A DNA stretch of 64,000 nt, taken from contig NZ_KL647043.1 of assembly GCF_000725495.1 (NCBI RefSeq), positions 50,148-114,147 of the forward strand. The letters are read 5' to 3'. Position 1 is the stretch's first letter; the number at the start of each line of letters is the position of its first letter. The notes under the pieces were generated by a model, which was not told where the DNA came from, ran no database searches, and worked only from the letters and a program-made list of their open reading frames with translations. A program made the translations under genes and the position numbers. Shown here piece by piece: positions 53,132 to 62,200 of this stretch. The DNA comes from Streptomyces aureus. Its GTDB lineage: Bacteria > Actinomycetota > Actinomycetes > Streptomycetales > Streptomycetaceae.

Positions 53132-53902
53132 ATGGACAGGTCAACGGCGTTGCAGCTCGCAGCCGACGAACTGGAGGAGCGGGAGCTCCGCACCAGCAGC
53201 ATCGAGATCATCGACTACGTCCCGAGTGATCCGGCCCAGCGGATTCTGACGCCGCCGGGTTCCATCGTGGTGTTCGTGGACCGGGCGGGTGCGCCCGTCC
53301 TCGACCGGATCTGGGAGGCCGTCCTGGAGGGCAGCGGGGAGGATGTCCGGCTCGCGCAGGAGATCTACGATCTCTTCAGCGCCCGCGAGAAGGTGAGCTA
53401 TTACCGTGCCTACCGGCTGCTGCGCGAGGCGGAGAGTTTCGCGACGATCCGCTATGGCGCCCGGACGCTTGCGACGCACGTCTTCCCCTCGTCCGCAGCG
53501 GGTTTGGCGGCGATCGAGAACCCGTACAACGGGGGCCGACTCGCGCCTGAGGAACTGACGTTGGTCGAGCATCTGGTCCCGGGGGCGACGGGGGGTCTGG
53601 CTGCTGTCGCGGTTCGCCATATGCCGTCTCTGACCGAAGCCGAGAGGGCTGCGGTGGATCAGGTGCCGGACGATCAGCTGGAAATGAATCTCACGATCCG
53701 GGCCGACTGCTGTGACAGCTGGACCGGATTCGTGGAGCAACTCGCGCAGATCACTCATGCGACCCAGTACTGCCTGGTGGTGGGTGCGAGCGAGCAGGAT
53801 GCCCCGCTCTCGGCCGAGGAGATCGAGCGGCTCGGTCCCACGGCCTCGGCGCGCAAGCTGTTGAACCGGCGCCGTGATCTGCTGGGCCACAATCATGCTT
53901 GA
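53132..53902 (+). CDS. Unknown protein, first gene of an HTTM-linked module
   Basis: A 256-residue soluble protein from ATG 53132 (the open frame to 53051 is less likely). It reads IEIIDYVPSDPAQRILTPPGSIVVFVDRAG, then EIYDLFSAREKVSYYRAYRLLREAESF, VEHLVPGATGGLAAVAVRHM and RADCCDSWTGFVEQLAQITHATQYCLVVGAS. Four cysteines lie in the C-terminal half. No family is recognised. The next gene starts 9 bases after its stop, followed by an HTTM-like gene on the same strand, so the three act together. Confidence 0.75.
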   Translation: MDRSTALQLAADELEERELRTSSIEIIDYVPSDPAQRILTPPGSIVVFVDRAGAPVLDRIWEAVLEGSGEDVRLAQEIYDLFSAREKVSYYRAYRLLREAESFATIRYGARTLATHVFPSSAAGLAAIENPYNGGRLAPEELTLVEHLVPGATGGLAAVAVRHMPSLTEAERAAVDQVPDDQLEMNLTIRADCCDSWTGFVEQLAQITHATQYCLVVGASEQDAPLSAEEIERLGPTASARKLLNRRRDLLGHNHA

Positions 53903-53911
53903 GGCAGCAGG

Positions 53912-54436
53912 ATGCGCGAGGTAGTCGGTGTCGTGTTTGCGGCGGTGTGCTGTCTGTGGCTTGCCCTGACCTTGGTGTGCCAGGCGCGGACGCGGGTGGC
54001 GGCGGTCGTCCGGAGGCACGACGTCTTGGGTCTCATCCCGCTGTGGACCTTCTTCGCCCCGACTCCGGGCATGCAGGATTACGTACTGCTGCGCCGCTAC
54101 CGGACGTTCGACGGCCGGCTGACGCAGTGGCGGGAGTTGGCGGATGATCCTGTCGGTGGCCGGCCGCTGTGGGCTGTGTGGAATCCCGCCCGGCGCCATG
54201 CCAAGGCCTTGCTCGATGCGTCCCAGGGCCTTTTGCAGTTGGCGTCCCTGGGGCGTCGGCCGGAGGAGATCGAGCTGTCGGCGCCCTACCTGGCGATCCT
54301 GGCCCATGTGTCGGCGCAGCCCTGTTCCGGGGATCCGTGTGCCGCTCAGTTCGCTCTCGTCATTCAGAAGAGTTCCGTGTACGAGGAGGCCGTTCCCGCG
54401 GTGGCCTTCGTCTCCTCCCTGCACGAGATCGACTGA
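53912..54436 (+). CDS. Single-helix membrane protein of the HTTM-linked module
   Basis: A 174-residue protein from ATG 53912. Residues about 3-25 (VVGVVFAAVCCLWLALTLVC) form a transmembrane helix. The soluble part contains LIPLWTFFAPTPGMQDYVLLRRYR, WRELADDPVGGRPLWAVWNPARRHAKALLD and a C-terminal YEEAVPAVAFVSSLHEID. Proteins with the 'WTFFAPTPGxxDY' opening commonly sit beside HTTM proteins in actinobacteria (family memory, unverified). The function is unknown. Confidence 0.78.
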   Translation: MREVVGVVFAAVCCLWLALTLVCQARTRVAAVVRRHDVLGLIPLWTFFAPTPGMQDYVLLRRYRTFDGRLTQWRELADDPVGGRPLWAVWNPARRHAKALLDASQGLLQLASLGRRPEEIELSAPYLAILAHVSAQPCSGDPCAAQFALVIQKSSVYEEAVPAVAFVSSLHEID

Positions 54437-54512
54437 GTCGTGTCGGATCCCGTTGGCGAACGACGTCTGATCTCGGTGCACGAGCACCGGGAGGTTTCAT
54501 GGAGCGGGTCTT

Positions 54513-55301
54513 GTGAACGCTGATCTGGCGGTACGCCTCACCCTGTCGATCGGTGGTGTGGGCGTCGTGATTTCTTCCTGGGAGTACCTCACTCGTCCCG
54601 TGCTGCTGGCCGACCACGCGATCGCCGGCTGGCCGGTCGGGCGGTCCTGCCGGACGTGGCGGCTGGCTCGCCGTACGGATCGGGCCGTCGATCTGGTTTT
54701 TCAGTATCCGAACGTCCTCGTGCTGGTGGTGCTGCGGCTGGCTGCGGCGCTGGCGACCGTGATCGGGGATCTGGTGCCGGCCGTCCTGTCCCTGGGCGTT
54801 GTCGCGGTGACCTCGGTTCTCCTGGGCATGCGTTCCCCGTACGGCAGCGACGGCGCGGACCAGCTGTCGTTGATCATCTTCGTGGCGGCGTTCTGCGCCA
54901 CGGTGATCGGCACCGACGGTTCACAGCATTCGTTCCTCTGGTTCGTGACGGGGCAGGCGTGCTGCGCGTACTTCGTCGCAGGTGTCGCCAAGCTGATCTC
55001 ACCGGTGTGGCGCAGCGGCCGGGCGCTCGGCGGGATCCTGGGCACCAGGACGTACGGCAACCGTCGCCTGGGACCCGTCGTCGCCTCACACCCTCGGGCG
55101 GCGTGGCTCGCGGGGTGGTGGGTGATCGCGTTGGAATGCACCTTCCCTCTCGTCCTGTTGGGCGAGCCGCGCGTGACCTACGCGGTCCTGGCGGCCGCGC
55201 TGGCGATGCATCTGGGAATCCTGGTCACCATGCGACTGAACACCTTCTTGTGGGCGTTCGCCGCGACTTATCCGAGCGTTGTCTACTGCACGCTGCACTA
55301 G
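54513..55301 (+). CDS. HTTM-like (vitamin-K-dependent carboxylase-related) membrane protein
   Basis: A 262-residue protein from GTG 54513 with about seven helices. HTTM features are YGSDGADQLSLIIFVAAFCATVIG (about residues 110-133), HSFLWFVTGQACCAYFVAGVAKLISPVWRSGRALGGILGTRTYGN (about 140-183), WVIALECTFPLVLLG and the closing helix HLGILVTMRLNTFLWAFAATYPSVVYC. The HTTM superfamily includes gamma-glutamyl carboxylases and many uncharacterised bacterial proteins; carboxylase activity cannot be claimed. It ends the three-gene module just before the IS605 element. Confidence 0.82.
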   Translation: MNADLAVRLTLSIGGVGVVISSWEYLTRPVLLADHAIAGWPVGRSCRTWRLARRTDRAVDLVFQYPNVLVLVVLRLAAALATVIGDLVPAVLSLGVVAVTSVLLGMRSPYGSDGADQLSLIIFVAAFCATVIGTDGSQHSFLWFVTGQACCAYFVAGVAKLISPVWRSGRALGGILGTRTYGNRRLGPVVASHPRAAWLAGWWVIALECTFPLVLLGEPRVTYAVLAAALAMHLGILVTMRLNTFLWAFAATYPSVVYCTLH

Positions 55302-55419
55302 GCACAGCGACTGTTCCATCTTTGACCCTGGCCAGGGCTCCGCCCTTCGGGGGCGGGGGTGAAGGCCACCTCAGAACTGTTCGGACCCGCTCCAGAGGCG
55401 CGGGTCCGTAGTGTTCGCC

Positions 55420-55851
55420 TCAGCCTGTGGGGTGTTTTTGGTTCTCGATGTACTGCTCGACCACGGTCAGGGGTGCACCGCCGCAGGACCCGGCGAAGTA
55501 GGAGCCGGACCAGAAGCGTCCTTGCCACAGGTACTGCCGGACGTGATGGTCGTACTCCTTGCGCAGCAGTCGGGCCGAGACGCCCTTGAGGGAGTTGACC
55601 AGCTTGGAGAGCTGGACCTTGGGCGGGTAGTGCACCAGCAGGTGAACGTGGTCGTCCTCGCCGTTGAACTGCTTGAGTTCGGCCTCGAAGTCCGTGCACA
55701 CCTCTCGCATGATCTGTTCGCACCGCGTCAGCATGGCGTCGGTCATGGCTTCACGCCGATACTTCGTGACGAAAACCAAGTGGACATGCAGGTTGTAGAC
55801 GACGTGACGGCCGGTGCGCACGTCGGGATTGGGATTCCATCGTGGTGACAT
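55420..55851 (-). CDS. tnpA: IS200/IS605 transposase TnpA (Y1 HUH)
   Basis: A 143-residue protein from ATG 55851. It shows the HUH motif DDHVHLLVHYPP (His-Val-His, about residues 66-70), the start NLHVHLVFVTKYRREAMTD and the catalytic tyrosine in VVEQYIENQ near the C-terminus. The length is normal and no damage is visible. It performs single-strand peel-and-paste transposition of the element using hairpin ends. Confidence 0.95.
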   Translation of the reverse strand: MSPRWNPNPDVRTGRHVVYNLHVHLVFVTKYRREAMTDAMLTRCEQIMREVCTDFEAELKQFNGEDDHVHLLVHYPPKVQLSKLVNSLKGVSARLLRKEYDHHVRQYLWQGRFWSGSYFAGSCGGAPLTVVEQYIENQKHPTG

Positions 55852-55875
55852 AGACCAAAGGGTAAAGTGCTGGGC

Positions 55876-57093
55876 ATGCAGCTTCGGTACAGCTTCCGCG
55901 TGTACCCGAGCGCCGGTCAGCGCATGGCGAGGGCGTTCGGGTGTGCTCGGGTTGTCTTCAACGATGCCCTTCGGGCTCGTGAGAGCGCCCGGGCCGCCGG
56001 GCTGCCGTTCGTCTCCTCCGGGGAGTTGTCCAAGCAGCTCACCGCCTCGAAGAAGACTCCCGAGCGTGCGTGGCTCGCCGAGGTGTCATCGGTCGTGTTG
56101 CAGCAGTCCCTGCGAGACCTGGACACCGCCTACAAGAACTTCTTCGACGGCCTCAAGGGCAAGCGCCCCAAGATGGGTGCGCCCCGGTTCAAGTCCCGCA
56201 AGGACAAACGGCAGTCGGTCCGGTTCACCGCCAACGCCGGATGGAAGATCACGGCCGGCGGAAAGCTCCGGCTCCCCAAGGTCGGCGACCTGGCTGTGAA
56301 GTGGTCGCGTTCCCTGCCGTCGGTTCCGTCCACGGTGACCGTGGTCAAGCACAGTGCGGGCCGCTACTTTGCGTCGTTCGTGGTCGAGACCGACTCCGAG
56401 ATGCTTCCTGCCACGGACAACGTCGTCGGCATCGACCTGGGCCTGACTCACTTCGCGATCCTCTCGGACGGCACGAAGATCGACAGCCCGCGCTTCCTGC
56501 GCCGGGCCGAGAAGAAGCTCAAGAAGGCGCAGCAGGATCTCAGCCGGAAGGCTAAGGGGTCGAAGAACCGGGCGAAGGCCCGGATCAAGGTTGCGCGTGC
56601 TCACGCACAGACCGCCGATGCGCGGCGCGAGTTCCACCACCAGCTCTCCACGAAGATCATCCGCGAGAATCAAGCGGTTGCAGTGGAAGACCTGGCGGTC
56701 AAGGGACTCGCGCGTACCCGCCTCGCGAAGTCCGTGCACGACGCCGGATGGTCGGCGTTCACTGCGATGTTGGAGTACAAGGCCGCCCTGTACGGGCGCA
56801 CCTTCCACCGCATCGGCCGGTTCGAGCCCACGTCCCAGGTGTGCTCGGCCTGCGGCGTCAAAGACGGTCCAAAGCCCCTGCACATCCGTACGTGGACGTG
56901 CGGTGCCTGCGGGGCGCACCTTGACCGGGACATCAATGCGGCAGTCAACGTCGCGAAGGCTGCCGGACTGGCAGTGTCAGCCTGCGGAGCGCGGATAAGA
57001 CCGGGACTTGTCCCGGCACAGCGTGAAGAAACAGGAACCCACCCGAAGGCGAGCCGGGCACCCGGCAGTCAGGCGGGAATCCCCGTCCTTTAG
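55876..57093 (+). CDS. tnpB: TnpB RNA-guided nuclease of the IS605 element
   Basis: A 405-residue protein from ATG 55876. N-terminal part: LRYSFRVYPSAGQRMARAFG. The RuvC-like residues are present: Asp in VVGIDLGLTHFAILSDG (about residue 195), Glu in AVAVEDLAVKGLARTRLAKS (about 273) and Asp in HLDRDINAAVNVAKAAG (about 352). The zinc ribbon has CSACG and CGAC. TnpB uses an RNA from the 3' end of its gene and the right end to cut DNA next to a short TAM. The stop codon lies inside the right-end hairpin, as is typical. Confidence 0.95.
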   Translation: MQLRYSFRVYPSAGQRMARAFGCARVVFNDALRARESARAAGLPFVSSGELSKQLTASKKTPERAWLAEVSSVVLQQSLRDLDTAYKNFFDGLKGKRPKMGAPRFKSRKDKRQSVRFTANAGWKITAGGKLRLPKVGDLAVKWSRSLPSVPSTVTVVKHSAGRYFASFVVETDSEMLPATDNVVGIDLGLTHFAILSDGTKIDSPRFLRRAEKKLKKAQQDLSRKAKGSKNRAKARIKVARAHAQTADARREFHHQLSTKIIRENQAVAVEDLAVKGLARTRLAKSVHDAGWSAFTAMLEYKAALYGRTFHRIGRFEPTSQVCSACGVKDGPKPLHIRTWTCGACGAHLDRDINAAVNVAKAAGLAVSACGARIRPGLVPAQREETGTHPKASRAPGSQAGIPVL

Positions 57094-57110
57094 GGCGGAG
57101 AGGATGTCAA

Positions 57111-57581
57111 CTCGACAGTGTCCGTACGAACCGGCCCACCGTCGAACACGCGACCTGGCTGGCCGGGCTGGGCGGCCGGGTGCGCACGGTCGCGTCCCTG
57201 CCGACGCGGATGATCATCATGGACCGAATGACCGCCATGATCTCGGTCAGCAGCGACGACACCGCCGCCGGTGCCGTTCTGCTGACCGGGCAGGGCACTC
57301 TCACCGCGCTGTGCGCGCTGTTCGAGACGACCTGGGAGTCCGCGCAGCCGCTCGGCGAGATGGTCCCCACCGACCCGAACGGGCTCACCGGCCAGCAGTC
57401 GACCACTCTGCGGCTCCTGGCCGAGGGCCACACCGACGAGACCATCGCCAAACGGCTCGGGGTGTCCCACCGCACGGCCCGCCGGATCGCCTCCGAACTG
57501 ATGGAACGCCTCGACGCGCGCAGCCGGTTCGAGGCGGGCGTACGAGCGGTCCAGCAGGGCTGGCTGCCGCCGGGCCCCTGA
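57111..57581 (+). pseudogene. 5'-truncated LuxR-type regulator gene cut by the IS605 element
   Basis: Directly after the element's right end the frame reads LDSVRTNRPTVEHATWLAGL, then TRMIIMDRMTAMISVSSDDTAAGAVLLTGQGTLTALCALFETTWESAQPLG. A LuxR-type HTH follows (LTGQQSTTLRLLAEGHTDETIAKRLGVSHRTARRIASELMERL). This is the C-terminal half of a common Streptomyces LuxR protein. The N-terminal half is not on the other side of the element, so DNA was lost. A shorter protein from GTG 57180 is possible. Confidence 0.75.
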
Positions 57582-57905
57582 GGTGCTCGTTGCCGTCGCG
57601 CAGGCGCAGGTGGCCGGGTGGTGCTGGGTCCCGGCCGGGCGTATGGCGGGGCATATGGCGGGGCGGCGGGCGCTGCCGGACCCGAGACGGTGACCGGCCG
57701 CCGGAGCGGCGTCGTGAGCGGGCAGGGGCCGGGGCGGGCGCGGTGGCGAATTTGCTGGAGCAGTGGCCGGGAGCCGGTGCATGAACCGATGCCGGTCCGG
57801 AAAAGGTCGGGCGCCCGGTCGCGGGACGGTCCGGACCGCGGCATCTCTCCCAGCCGGGCGGCGCCCGCGCCGTGGTGGCGCAGCGCGTCCCTGGAGGGCC
57901 GGGGA
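57582..57905. other. Gap without a recognised gene
   Basis: About 320 bases between two convergent genes. Both strands carry open Gly/Arg-rich frames of shadow type. No hairpin or motif stands out. Confidence 0.4.
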
Positions 57906-59031
57906 TCAGAGCGCCAGACGGCGGATCGCCACGACGGCCGCGTCGTCGCCGAGACGGCCGTGGACGTGGGCCAGCAAGTCCTCGCGGAGACGGCGCAGCA
58001 GTTCGTCGGGGTCGTCCTTCGTCCACTGCGGCGCCCGTTTGGTGAAGGGGTAGAAGTGTCCGTCGCGGTCGCGGGCTTCGATGACGCCGTCCGTGTAGAG
58101 CAGCAGGAGGTCGCCGACCTCGAAGGGGAACGTCTGGACGTTGTACTCGGAGACGCCGAAGGCTCCGCCGAATCCGATCGGCAGGTGGCTCGCCTCGGCC
58201 GTGAGGGCGGTGAGGTCGTTGCCGCGCAGGAGGATCGGGGGCGGGTGTCCGCAGGTGATGAGGTGGACGACCGGCTCGTGGTCGGGGATGTCGAGCAGGG
58301 TCACGGTGGCGAATTCCTCGTCGGTGTCCTGCTCCGCCGGTGACCGCCATTGGCTGGTGTCCCAGCGGAACGCGGCGTCCAGGTGGACGGCGAGGCGGGG
58401 AAGGGTGGCCTGCCGGTGGGCGGCTGCGCGGAAGGCGCCGAGGAGCAGGGCGGCGTTGTTGATCGCGGCCAGGCCGTTGCCGCGTACGTCGCCGATGAGG
58501 AGCCGGGTGCTGTGGTGGGCGGTGCGTGCGGCCGCGTACAGGTCTCCGCCCAGGTCGGCCTCTTCGTCGGCGGGGATGTACAGGCCGGCGATCCGCAGCG
58601 GGCCGGCGTGCGCCGGCAGTGGCTGCAACAGCACACGCTGCGCGGCCTCGGCCACGGAACGCACTTGGTGCAACTGTTGCTCGCTGCGGTCGCGTACCAC
58701 GCAGATGGTGACGCAGACGATGGAGACGATGATCAAGGCTGCGATCTGAGCCTGGATGTTGGCGGTGAGCAGAACCCCTCTGATTGCGCCGATCAGTACT
58801 TGGGCGGCCACCGCGAGAGCTCCCATCAGGGCCGTGACGCGGGCCCCGGCGAACGCCACGGTGATCGCGGGCGCTGCGGCCAGGAGCGGGCCGAGGTGGA
58901 TGTGCGGCGGGGAGAGCACGTCCGCCACGCAGACCATGGCGATCAGCCCTACCGGGAGGGAACGCGACCAGTGCGGGCGCGGAGCCTGGCCGCCAGGAAC
59001 GCCGCAGGTCCAACTGTGGTCGATGGGCCAT
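57906..59031 (-). pseudogene. Membrane PP2C (RsbU/SpoIIE-type) phosphatase, probable N-terminal frameshift
   Basis: The likely start is ATG 59031 (MAHRPQLDLRRSWRPGSAPA, then LVAFP), but that frame leaves the family near 58955, where the reading continues in another frame as VGLIAMVCVADVLSPPHIHLGPLL. From there it is good: membrane helices to about residue 110, linker VRSVAEAAQRVLLQPLPA, and the PP2C domain with GGDLYAAA, GDVRGNGLAAINNAA, YTDGVIEARDRDG and the last GDDAAVVAIRRLAL. No in-frame start precedes the second part closely. Either one base is wrong in the CCCTCCCGG tract, or a rare start is used. It is a paralogue of the gene at 15219. Confidence 0.72.
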
Positions 59032-59213
59032 CCCTCAAGCCTTCCACGTGCTGCCGTGTACGGGGATGTTCGCCGCCCCGGGGACCGGGAGGGGAGCCTG
59101 GCGGGCGGTGAGGAGGGGGCCGGTTCCTGCCGTGCTTTCGCGGGCCGGGGGTTTCCGGCCGGTACCGGGGACAAAAGAATGCGACCGGACCCGTTTGCCG
59201 GTGGTTTGTGACT

Positions 59214-59243
59214 GGCAAGTCCTTGCCATGGCGAGGACTTGCC
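59214..59243. promoter_or_regulatory. 30-bp inverted repeat upstream of the subtilase
   Basis: GGCAAGTCCT and AGGACTTGCC, perfect 10-bp arms, flank TGCCATGGCG, itself nearly self-complementary (the whole can fold as a 14-15 bp stem). It lies 49 bases before the subtilase start, in the gap to the divergent phosphatase gene. It could be an operator or an mRNA leader hairpin. Confidence 0.6.
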
Positions 59244-59291
59244 GTCGTTTTGCCTTCTCGTGGGCAGGAGCGGGCCGATAGACCCGGGGGC

Positions 59292-62200
59292 ATGTTCTCT
59301 CCCTCCCAGTCCTCCGCCTCCTGGTACGGGCGATGGCCGCTGGTCTCGGCTGCCGCCGTGGCGTCGTTGCTGGCGTCGGGGCTCGCGGTTGTGCACGAGC
59401 CCGCACACGCCGCTCCAGGCAAGCCCGCCCGTCCCGCCGCGTCCACGGCGACCCACAAGGTCACTCTGGTCACCGGCGACGTCGTCACGGTCACCACGAC
59501 GGCCGACGGCAAACAGATCGCCGATGTCGACCGGCCGGACAGCGCCGTCGGCGGCGTGAAAATGCAGACGATCAACGGTGATCTGTTCGTCGTCCCGGAC
59601 GAGGCGGCGCCGCTGCTGGGCGCGGGCAAGCTGGACCGGCGGCTGTTCGACGTCACCGGCCTGATCGAAATGGGCTACGACGACGCGAAGATGTCCTCGG
59701 TGCCGCTGATCGCGACGTACGCCGAGTCGAAGTCCCGCTCGGCCGTCGAACCGACGGCCCCCCGGGGCAGCAGGCTGACCCGCACGCTGAAGGGCATTCG
59801 CGGTGCCGTGCTCAGCACCCGCAAGCGGCAGTCCCGCACCTTTTGGACCGGCCTCGCGCCGCAGGGCAGCACGAAGTTGGGCGCGGGCGTGTCGAAGCTG
59901 TGGCTCGACGGTCGCGTGAAGGTCAACCTCAAGGAGAGCGTGCCGCTCATCGGCGCGCCCGAGGCCTGGGCGGCCGGCTACACGGGCAAGGGGGTCAAGG
60001 TCGCGGTGCTCGACACCGGCATCGACGTCAACCACCCCGACCTCGCGGGCGCGATCGAGCGCACGGCCAGCTTCGTACCGGGTGAGGGCATCACCGACCT
60101 CAACGGGCACGGCACGCACGTGGCCGGCACCGTCGCCGGTTCCGGCGCCGCCTCCGGAGGTGACTACAAGGGCGTGGCCCCCGACGCCGATCTGTACGTC
60201 GGCAAGGTGCTCGGCGGCGCGGACGGCCACGGCCAGGACTCGTGGGTCATGGCCGGCATGCAGTGGGCGGCCGAGTCCGGCGCGGACGTGGTCAACATGA
60301 GCCTCGGTGACGCGTACCCGAGCGACGGCAGCGACCCGATGTCGCAGACGGTCGACGCGCTGTCGGCGAAGTACGGCACGTTGTTCGTCATCGCCGCCGG
60401 CAACGCGGGCCCGGAGAGCATATCCGCCCCGGGCGCGGCCGCCTCGGCGCTGACGGTGGCCGCCACGGACAAGCAGGACCGGCTCGCGTCCTTCTCCAGC
60501 ACCGGCCCGCTGGCCCACTCCGGCGGCATGAAGCCGGACATCTCGGCACCCGGCGTGGACATCACCGCGGCCCGTTCGCAGGACATGACCGACGGCGGGG
60601 AGGGCCTGTACCGCACCCTCAGCGGCACCTCCATGGCCACTCCCCACGTGGTCGGCGCGGCGGCGATCCTGGCCCAGCGCCACCCGGACTGGACCGGCGC
60701 GCAGCTCAAGGAACAGCTGATGAGCAGCGCGAAGGGCCTGGACGCGGGGTACTCGCCCTACGAGGTGGGCACCGGCCGTGTCGACGTGGCCGCCGCTGTG
60801 CGCGCCACGGTCCGCGGCACCGGATCGCTCTTCTTCGGCAGCTACACATGGCCGCAAAAACCGAGCGACGTCGCCGTCACCAAGGACCTGACCTTCACCA
60901 ACACCGGCTCCGCCGAGGTCACCCTGAAGCTGGCGCTGACCGGCGACGACAGCGCGTTCACGCTCGGAGCGACCCAGGTGAGCGTCCCGGCGGGCGGCAC
61001 CGCCGCCGTCCCGGTGACCGGGGACCCGCAGGCCGCCTCGGCGGGCCGGCACGTCGGCTACGTGACAGCCACCGACGCGGCCACCGGGAAGCCCGTGACG
61101 CGAACGTCCGTGGCGCTTCTCAAGGAGGACGAGCGCTACGACCTGAACATCAAGCTGGTCGGACGGGACGGCAAGCCGGCCGCGGGCTGGGTCGGGATCA
61201 ACCTGGCCGGCGACGTCTGGCCGTGGAACGTCTACGTCGACGGCTCGACCACCATGCGCATGGCACCGGGCACCTACACCGTCGCGGGCTACCTCGACGT
61301 GGCCGGCGAGAAGGCGGACCGTTCGGGTCTGGCCGTGCTGGTCGCCCCGGAGACCGTGCTGAAGGACGGCCCCAGGGACGTGGTGCTGGACGCGAGCAGG
61401 GCGCGCCTGCTACGGACCGAGGCGCCGCAGCGCACCCAGGACCGCCAGCGCAAGGTCGACTTCAACGTCCACTACAAGGGTTTCGACCCGTCCACGGACT
61501 ACCGCAGCGCGTATGTGCTGCCGCCGGCGTACGACGACGTCTACGTGGCTCCGACGAAGCCGATGAAGCAGGGCACGTTCATCCTGACCACCCGCTGGCG
61601 CAAGGGCGAGCCGCAGCTCGACCTGAGCACGTCGCGCGGTCACCTTCGCTTCGACGCACTGGTGCAGGCGGGCAGCCGCCTGGGCACCGCGACCGACACG
61701 CTGGGCGTCGTCTACGCGGGCAACGGTTCAAGGGCCGAGTACGAGAAGGTCAGGGCCAGGGGCAAGGTCGTCGTCGTCGAGCGCAGTGACGGGATCTCCC
61801 CGCAGGAGCGCGCCGAGGCGGCGGCGGCGGCCGGTGCGAAGGTGCTCCTCGTGGTCAACGACGGTGCCGGCTCCCTGATGGAGTACGTGGGCGAGTCGAC
61901 CCTCCCGGTCGCCACCGTGCACCGCGACCAGGGCAAGGCCCTCATCGCGATGGCCAAGGCCGGCAGGGTAGGACTGACCGTGAAGCAGACCCGGTACACG
62001 CCGTTCGTCTACGACCTGACCCGGGACTACCCCGGCCGGGTCCCGGACCGGGCCCTGGTCTACACGCCGGCCAAACGCGACCTCGCCCGGATCGACGCCC
62101 GCTACTACGCGGCGACGGGCACCAAGACGGCGGAAGGCTACCGGTCCGACTTCACCCTCAGCCCGTCCTTCAACTTTCCCGATACGGAGCGGCATCCGGG

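Larger units (their letters stand above)
55322..57110. mobile_element. IS200/IS605-family element with divergent tnpA and tnpB
   Basis: tnpA (minus) and tnpB (plus) are divergent, with starts about 24 bases apart. The left end probably lies just after TTGAC (55322-55326), followed by a hairpin (CCGCCCTTCGGGGGCGG). The right end lies after tnpB with a hairpin (CCGTCCTTTAGGGCGG) and GAGGATGTCAA. The right end is nearly identical to that of the second tnpB copy at 63022-63061 (3 differences in 40 bases). Exact boundaries are inferred. There is no target duplication, as expected for this family. Confidence 0.82.

Noticed and set aside
59032..61052. Upstream extension of the phosphatase frame (total 1048 codons)
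   Set aside because: The part beyond about 59030 is antisense to the subtilase and has a shadow composition; only the 3' 350 codons match the PP2C family.
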